From Pseudomonadaceae bacterium UBA836 (GTDB lineage Bacteria > Pseudomonadota > Gammaproteobacteria > Pseudomonadales > Pseudomonadaceae): 9,492 bases of DNA. This document shows positions 5,820-9,492 of the stretch, one piece after another. Position 1 is the stretch's first letter, and every line of letters starts with the position of its first letter. The notes beneath the pieces were generated by a model. The model was not told where the DNA came from. It searched no databases and worked only from the letters and a program-made list of their open reading frames with translations. The position numbers and the translations under genes are program-made. The stretch is from positions 1 to 9,492 of the forward strand of contig DBHE01000009.1 of NCBI GenBank assembly GCA_002296055.1, in the 5' to 3' direction.

Positions 5820-6418
5820 TCTCCGGTTTCCTCAAAATGCTCCAGGGTTGCAAACACGCTCAGCCGGGCGCGATGCAGCAGCACCCTCACATTAGAGTGA
5901 GAAATATCCAGCAGGTTACAAATGTCAGGTAATTCCAGCGCCTGTCGCTCGCGCAGCAGCAGGACGCTGCGTTGCAACTCGGACAAGGTCGCCAGCGTGT
6001 GCTCCAGGCAGTCACGCAGAGCCTGCTCACTAAGCAGCGCTTCAGGCGAGTCGGTATGCCAGAGCGTGGGTGCCCTACCCCAATGGCCGTCGTCCGCAAA
6101 GCGTGCGTCGTCGATGGTGCCATGCGGGCCGGTGACATCCTCCAGCGAGACTTCGCGTCGTTGTTTACGCAAGCGGCTCTTGGCGGTGTTGGCGGTAATC
6201 GTCAGCAGCCAGGTTTTCAGGCTGGCACGACCGGCAAAGCCTTGCAGGTTGCGCACCACGGCCAGCCAGCTGTCTTGCACCACCTCATCGGCGCTGGCGC
6301 TGCCGACAATGGCAATGGCCACCGCGCGCATAGCGCCCTGATACTGCTGCACCAGAGCGCGGTAGGCCGCCTGCTCGCCTTTGAGCAGGCGCTGGATCAG
6401 ATCCTGCTCGTCGCTCAC
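5813..6418 (-). CDS. ECF-type RNA polymerase sigma factor
   Basis: A 201-aa sigma-70 family factor of the extracytoplasmic-function class, with only regions 2 and 4. Region 2 (about 12-88) contains ADEVVQDSWLAVVRNLQGF and SLKTWLLTITANTAKSRLRKQRRE, which bind core polymerase and the -10 element. Region 4 (about 133-190) contains LATLSELQRSVLLLRE and the helix-turn-helix LPDICNLLDISHSNVRVLLHRAR, which binds the -35 element. The linker DDGHWGRAPTLWHTDSPEALL (109-129) is a form seen in several ECF groups. I prefer the GTG at 6418: it gives the usual N-terminus MSDEQDLIQRL and has AAAGGG 10 nt upstream. A TTG at 6442 would add eight residues and overlap the KAS III gene. The KAS III stop is 7 nt upstream, so the two may be cotranscribed. 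No ECF-type promoter is visible in front of it. Confidence 0.92.
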   Translation of the reverse strand: MSDEQDLIQRLLKGEQAAYRALVQQYQGAMRAVAIAIVGSASADEVVQDSWLAVVRNLQGFAGRASLKTWLLTITANTAKSRLRKQRREVSLEDVTGPHGTIDDARFADDGHWGRAPTLWHTDSPEALLSEQALRDCLEHTLATLSELQRSVLLLRERQALELPDICNLLDISHSNVRVLLHRARLSVFATLEHFEETGEC

Positions 6419-6425
6419 TCCGCTG

Positions 6426-7547
6426 TTACCCTTTGCGGACAATCACGCTACCGATCGAATAACCGGCACCAAAAGAGCAGATCACACCATGGCTGCCCAC
6501 CGGCAGGTCGTTCTGATACTTGTGGAAGGCGATGATCGAGCCAGCAGAGCTGGTGTTGGCGTATTCATCCAGTACCACTGGTGCTTCCTCAGCGCTCGGA
6601 TCACGACCCAGCAGCTTGCGTGCGATCAGCATGTTCATGTTGAGGTTGGCCTGGTGCAGCCAGAAGCGCTTGACGCTGTCGACCTGCAGCCCCACCTCGC
6701 CCAGGTGCTCGCCGATCAGCTCGGCCACCATCGGGCAAACATCACGGAACACCTTGCGGCCGTTCTGCATGAACAACTTGTCACGGGCACCCACGCCAGA
6801 CTCGTCGCAGCGGTTCAGGAAGCCAAAGTTGTTGCGGATGTTGTTGGAGAATTTGGTCAGCAGCTTGGTGCCAAGAATCTCGTAGGGGTGCTCGCAGACG
6901 GCATCTTCAGCGCGCTCGACTACCACGGCGGTGCAGGCATCACCAAAGATGAAGTGGCTGTCACGGTCACGGAAACTCATATGGCCGGTGCACACTTCCG
7001 GGTTGACCATCAGCACCGCGCGGGCCTGGCCCAGGGCAACGGTGTTGGCCGCATTCTGGATACCAAAGGTGGCAGAAGAACAGGCCACGTTCATGTCAAA
7101 ACCAAAGCCGTCGATGCCCAGCGCTTCCTGTACTTCAACCGCCAGCGCCGGATAGCCGCGCGGCAGGTTGGAGCAGGCGACGATCACGCCGTCGATATCA
7201 GCGACAGTACGGCCTGCCGCTTCCAGCGCCTGATGGGCCGCCTTAACCGCCATCTCGCACAGCAGCGACTGCTCGTCGTCACTACGCTCGGGAATGTCCG
7301 GCACCATGCGGTTTACATCCAGAATGCCGCTTTTGTTGATCACAAAGCGGCTCTTGATGCCGGAAGCTTTTTCGATGAACTCGGTGCTAGAGGCTGCCAG
7401 CGGCTCAACAGTGCCGGCGTCGATGGCGGCGGCATTTTCGGCGTTGAACTGCTCGACGTAAGCGTTGTAACTGGCGACCAGCTCTTCGTTGCTGATGCTC
7501 TGGGAGGGGGTAAACAAACCTGTTCCGCTGATCACGACTTTGTGCAC
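6426..7547 (-). CDS. Beta-ketoacyl-ACP synthase III (FabH-like), PA3286 type
   Basis: A 373-aa thiolase-fold condensing enzyme. It carries the full KAS III catalytic triad: C156 in NVACSSATFG, H298 in WLHQANLNMN and N331 in EYANTSSAGSIIAF. GVICSFGAGYSIGSVIV near the end is the usual C-terminal glycine loop. It is longer than E. coli FabH (about 317 aa), with extra sequence around 25-70 (NAYVEQFNAENAA...). That, and the sequence overall, resemble P. aeruginosa PA3286, reported to condense medium-chain acyl-CoA from beta-oxidation with malonyl-ACP and so feed fatty acid synthesis. The subgroup assignment is from memory. The start is a GTG at 7547 with AAGAGGA six bases upstream. The stop is 7 nt before the preferred start of the ECF sigma gene, so the sigma gene may depend on this promoter. 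Confidence 0.93.
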   Translation of the reverse strand: MHKVVISGTGLFTPSQSISNEELVASYNAYVEQFNAENAAAIDAGTVEPLAASSTEFIEKASGIKSRFVINKSGILDVNRMVPDIPERSDDEQSLLCEMAVKAAHQALEAAGRTVADIDGVIVACSNLPRGYPALAVEVQEALGIDGFGFDMNVACSSATFGIQNAANTVALGQARAVLMVNPEVCTGHMSFRDRDSHFIFGDACTAVVVERAEDAVCEHPYEILGTKLLTKFSNNIRNNFGFLNRCDESGVGARDKLFMQNGRKVFRDVCPMVAELIGEHLGEVGLQVDSVKRFWLHQANLNMNMLIARKLLGRDPSAEEAPVVLDEYANTSSAGSIIAFHKYQNDLPVGSHGVICSFGAGYSIGSVIVRKG

Positions 7548-7845
7548 GGTCGGTCCTCTTCTGATGTTATGAACACCGCTCCCTCACGATAGCACCGGGG
7601 GGAACGGCCAGTTGTCTGTGCTACGGCGCTACCATGGTTGGCCGGGCGTCTGCACCCGTGCGCATGCCTGCATTGATGTCAGGGCCTGTACGACAGTCGC
7701 CACCTTGCAGGCGGTTGTCTCACCTTGACGACACCAATTGGCTGCGAGGCACGCCGCAAACCCGCATTTTTCAAAGCGCTAGCATAGACGAATAGCGCGT
7801 CAAGATCACGCCATTCGCCGCTCATGACAGCCCGTTCGCTGCCGG
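7548..7845. other. Gap between hrpA and the KAS III gene; no supported gene
   Basis: This 298-bp stretch follows the hrpA stop and should carry the promoter of the KAS III gene. I see no convincing sigma-70 promoter and no strong terminator. A 66-codon minus-strand frame (7679-7879) crosses it, but it overlaps the end of hrpA and has no recognisable domain. A 7-bp direct repeat, CACCTTG, occurs at 7701 and 7721 (20-nt period) and could be part of a regulatory site. Confidence 0.5.
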
Positions 7846-9492
7846 TTACTGGCTGCTCCCACCCTGAATCTCGCGCCAAAGTTTACCCAGACGCTTGCTG
7901 GATACCGGCATGCGCGTGCCCAGCTGCTGGGCAAACAGCGACACGCGGTACTCCTCCAGCATCCAGCGCCACTCATCCAGCCGGGCATCCCAGCGACCTT
8001 CTTTCTGCCAGCGCTCGCTCAGAGCCTGATATTGCTGCCAGAACCCTTGTAGCTCATCGGTCCAGGCGCGGTCCCGCGGCACCTGCCCCGGCAGCTTGTC
8101 CAGCCGCTGCTCGATGGCACTGAGATAGCGCGGGTACTGGCTCAGCCACTCGCCGGGCACAGCGCGGGCAAAGCCGGGATAGATCAGGTGGTTCAACTGC
8201 TCGCGCACATCGTTCATTGCCAGCGCATGGGCCAGCTCCACCTTGCCCTTAAAGCGCTTACGCAGGCCATGCCATTGCTTGAGTACTGCCAGCACCTGTT
8301 TGGCCAGCTCCTCGCAGGCCGGCACCCAGTCGGCGCGTCCCGCCTCCAGCCGCGCATTAAGCGCTTGCGCATCGCGCGGCAAGGGCGCGTCCGCCGGCAA
8401 AAACACCCGATCAATCGCCCCCAGCAGCACATCGTCGGTGAGCTGCTTCTGGCTGCCCAGATCCCGGTAATAAATCGCCGCGTCCTTGAGGGTGGTGAGC
8501 TTTTGGCGCAGATAGCGGGCCTGCTCGTTGAGCTGCTGGCTTTGCAGCAGCAGACGCTGCAGACCAAGGCGATGCTCGCGCTGGGCTAGCTGCGGCACAT
8601 CAAACAGCTGCTCGACCACCTCCTCGCCCTGCTCCACCCAAGCCGGGTAAAAGTTGACCGCAATGCCCGCCTGCTTGCGGACCAGCGTCTCCGGAAGCGT
8701 GTAGCTGCCCGGCGCCTCGGTGGGTGTGCTTTGCGCCTGCTGCTCAACGGGGGCTGCCTGCAGCGGCAGGCCGTCGATCTGGGCACAGAGCGCGCTGTAA
8801 TCACGCCCGGCGCAAATCGGTTTGCCGGCCGCATCCACCACTTCAATGCGCATACGCAGGTGGTCTTCCAGCTCGGTGTCGCTCCAGGCGTCATCGTCCA
8901 ACCGCACGCCGGTCATGCGCGTCAGCTCACGGCCCAGTGCCTGGGTCAGGCTGCCATCGGCAAAGGGCATGCGCTCCAGCGCAGCGCGCACAAAGTCAGG
9001 CACCGGCACAAAGTTTTTGCGAGTGGCCTTGGGCAGCGCGCGTACCAGCGCCACGCACTTGTCGAACAGCAGCCCCGGTACCAGCCAATCCAGCCGCTGC
9101 GGGTCAATGCGCCGCAGCAGGGATGCCGGAATACGCACTGTCACGCCGTCTGCTTCATGGTTGGGCTCAAAGTGATAACTCAGCGGCAGCGCTACCGACG
9201 CCCAGCGCAACACATCCGGGTACAGCTGCGCGCTGACGTCATTGGCTTCACGTTGCAGCAGATCATCGCGGGTCATGTGCAGCAGCTTGGGCTCTTTCTC
9301 GCTGCTGCGCTTGAGCCAGCGCTCAAAGCTGGCCAGCTGGTAGATGTTGTCAGGGATGCGCTGGTCAAAGAAGCGATACAGGGTTTCGTCGTCTACCACG
9401 ATATCGCGCTTGCGGGCCTTGGCTTCCAGCTCGTCGAGCTGGGCCAGCAGTTGCTGATTGGCCTTATTGAACGCCGCGCGGCCATGCCACTC
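7846..9492 (-). CDS. hrpA: ATP-dependent RNA helicase HrpA, C-terminal part (partial)
   Basis: The last 548 residues of HrpA, a DEAH-box RNA helicase of about 1300 aa. The reading frame is open to the window edge at 9492, so the helicase motor domains lie outside. What is present corresponds to the C-terminal DUF3418 region. Typical segments are RRAFN-like AAFNKANQQLLAQL at the edge, IVVDDETLYRFFDQRIPDN, FERWLKRSSEKEPKLL, DGVTVRIPASLLRRIDPQRL, WLVPGLLFDKCVALVRALPK, NFVPVPDFV, and near the end EEYRVSLFAQQLGTRMPVSSKRLGKLW. A GTG at 9399 opens a 517-codon frame, but it is internal: coding similarity continues without a break upstream. In E. coli HrpA has been linked to mRNA processing and ribosome rescue. 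No truncation or frameshift is seen in the visible part, and no clear terminator follows. Confidence 0.93.
   Translation of the reverse strand, partial: EWHGRAAFNKANQQLLAQLDELEAKARKRDIVVDDETLYRFFDQRIPDNIYQLASFERWLKRSSEKEPKLLHMTRDDLLQREANDVSAQLYPDVLRWASVALPLSYHFEPNHEADGVTVRIPASLLRRIDPQRLDWLVPGLLFDKCVALVRALPKATRKNFVPVPDFVRAALERMPFADGSLTQALGRELTRMTGVRLDDDAWSDTELEDHLRMRIEVVDAAGKPICAGRDYSALCAQIDGLPLQAAPVEQQAQSTPTEAPGSYTLPETLVRKQAGIAVNFYPAWVEQGEEVVEQLFDVPQLAQREHRLGLQRLLLQSQQLNEQARYLRQKLTTLKDAAIYYRDLGSQKQLTDDVLLGAIDRVFLPADAPLPRDAQALNARLEAGRADWVPACEELAKQVLAVLKQWHGLRKRFKGKVELAHALAMNDVREQLNHLIYPGFARAVPGEWLSQYPRYLSAIEQRLDKLPGQVPRDRAWTDELQGFWQQYQALSERWQKEGRWDARLDEWRWMLEEYRVSLFAQQLGTRMPVSSKRLGKLWREIQGGSSQ

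Noticed and set aside
5889..5917. Second TGTAAC with a CTCTA element 17 nt later, inside the sigma gene (minus strand)
   Set aside because: It encodes the helix-turn-helix residues NLLDISHSN, its -10 lacks the CGT core, and it lies inside a coding region far from the next unit.
6381..7592. Plus-strand 403-codon open frame opposite the KAS III gene
   Set aside because: The minus frame carries the intact Cys-His-Asn triad and good start signals. The plus frame is His/Gln/Val-rich antisense with no recognisable domain.
7679..7879. Minus-strand 66-codon frame after hrpA
   Set aside because: It overlaps the hrpA end, has no recognisable domain and no good ribosome site, and its composition does not suggest a protein.

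Overview
The window looks like chromosomal DNA of a gammaproteobacterium of the Pseudomonas lineage, possibly Halopseudomonas. The evidence is moderately high GC, a 16-strand Gram-negative porin with a C-terminal Phe, the C-terminal half of the RNA helicase HrpA, and a KAS III enzyme directly followed by an ECF sigma factor. From memory, P. aeruginosa has the same pairing at PA3286-PA3285. The genus is an inference. Every gene except the first lies on the minus strand.

Layout. At 183-1382 (+) there is a serine hydrolase of the beta-lactamase/6-aminohexanoate-hydrolase fold. It converges on a DUF2057-like lipoprotein at 1487-2206 (-), with a strong intrinsic terminator between them. A general porin follows at 2375-3424 (-), with its own terminator. 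Region 3425-3645 holds a nested inverted repeat and the porin leader.

The centre of interest is 3646-6418 (-). Read in transcription order it encodes an ECF sigma factor, a small zinc-finger (ZAS, C-x25-H-x3-C-x2-C) anti-sigma factor, a 78-aa secreted precursor peptide with EGKCG/EGxCG repeats, a DUF692 (MNIO) iron enzyme and a DUF2063 partner protein. The last three form the known HvfABC / bufferin class of ribosomally made copper-binding peptides, in which Cys residues become oxazolone/thioamide or thiooxazole groups. The genes are packed with overlaps of 4 and 7 nt and a gap of 2 nt. The one longer gap, 97 nt in front of the precursor gene, contains a textbook-like ECF promoter (TGTAAC-N16-CGTCTA). 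This suggests that the sigma/anti-sigma pair senses a metal or redox signal and switches on the peptide operon.

Upstream (higher coordinates) are a FabH-type beta-ketoacyl synthase (6426-7547), a 298-bp gap without a supported gene, and the 3' part of hrpA (7846 to the window edge). The peptide system belongs to a described family. What appears particular here is the dedicated sigma/anti-sigma module, the candidate promoter, a repeat unit lacking its cysteine, and the lack of the DoxX-type gene often found with such operons.
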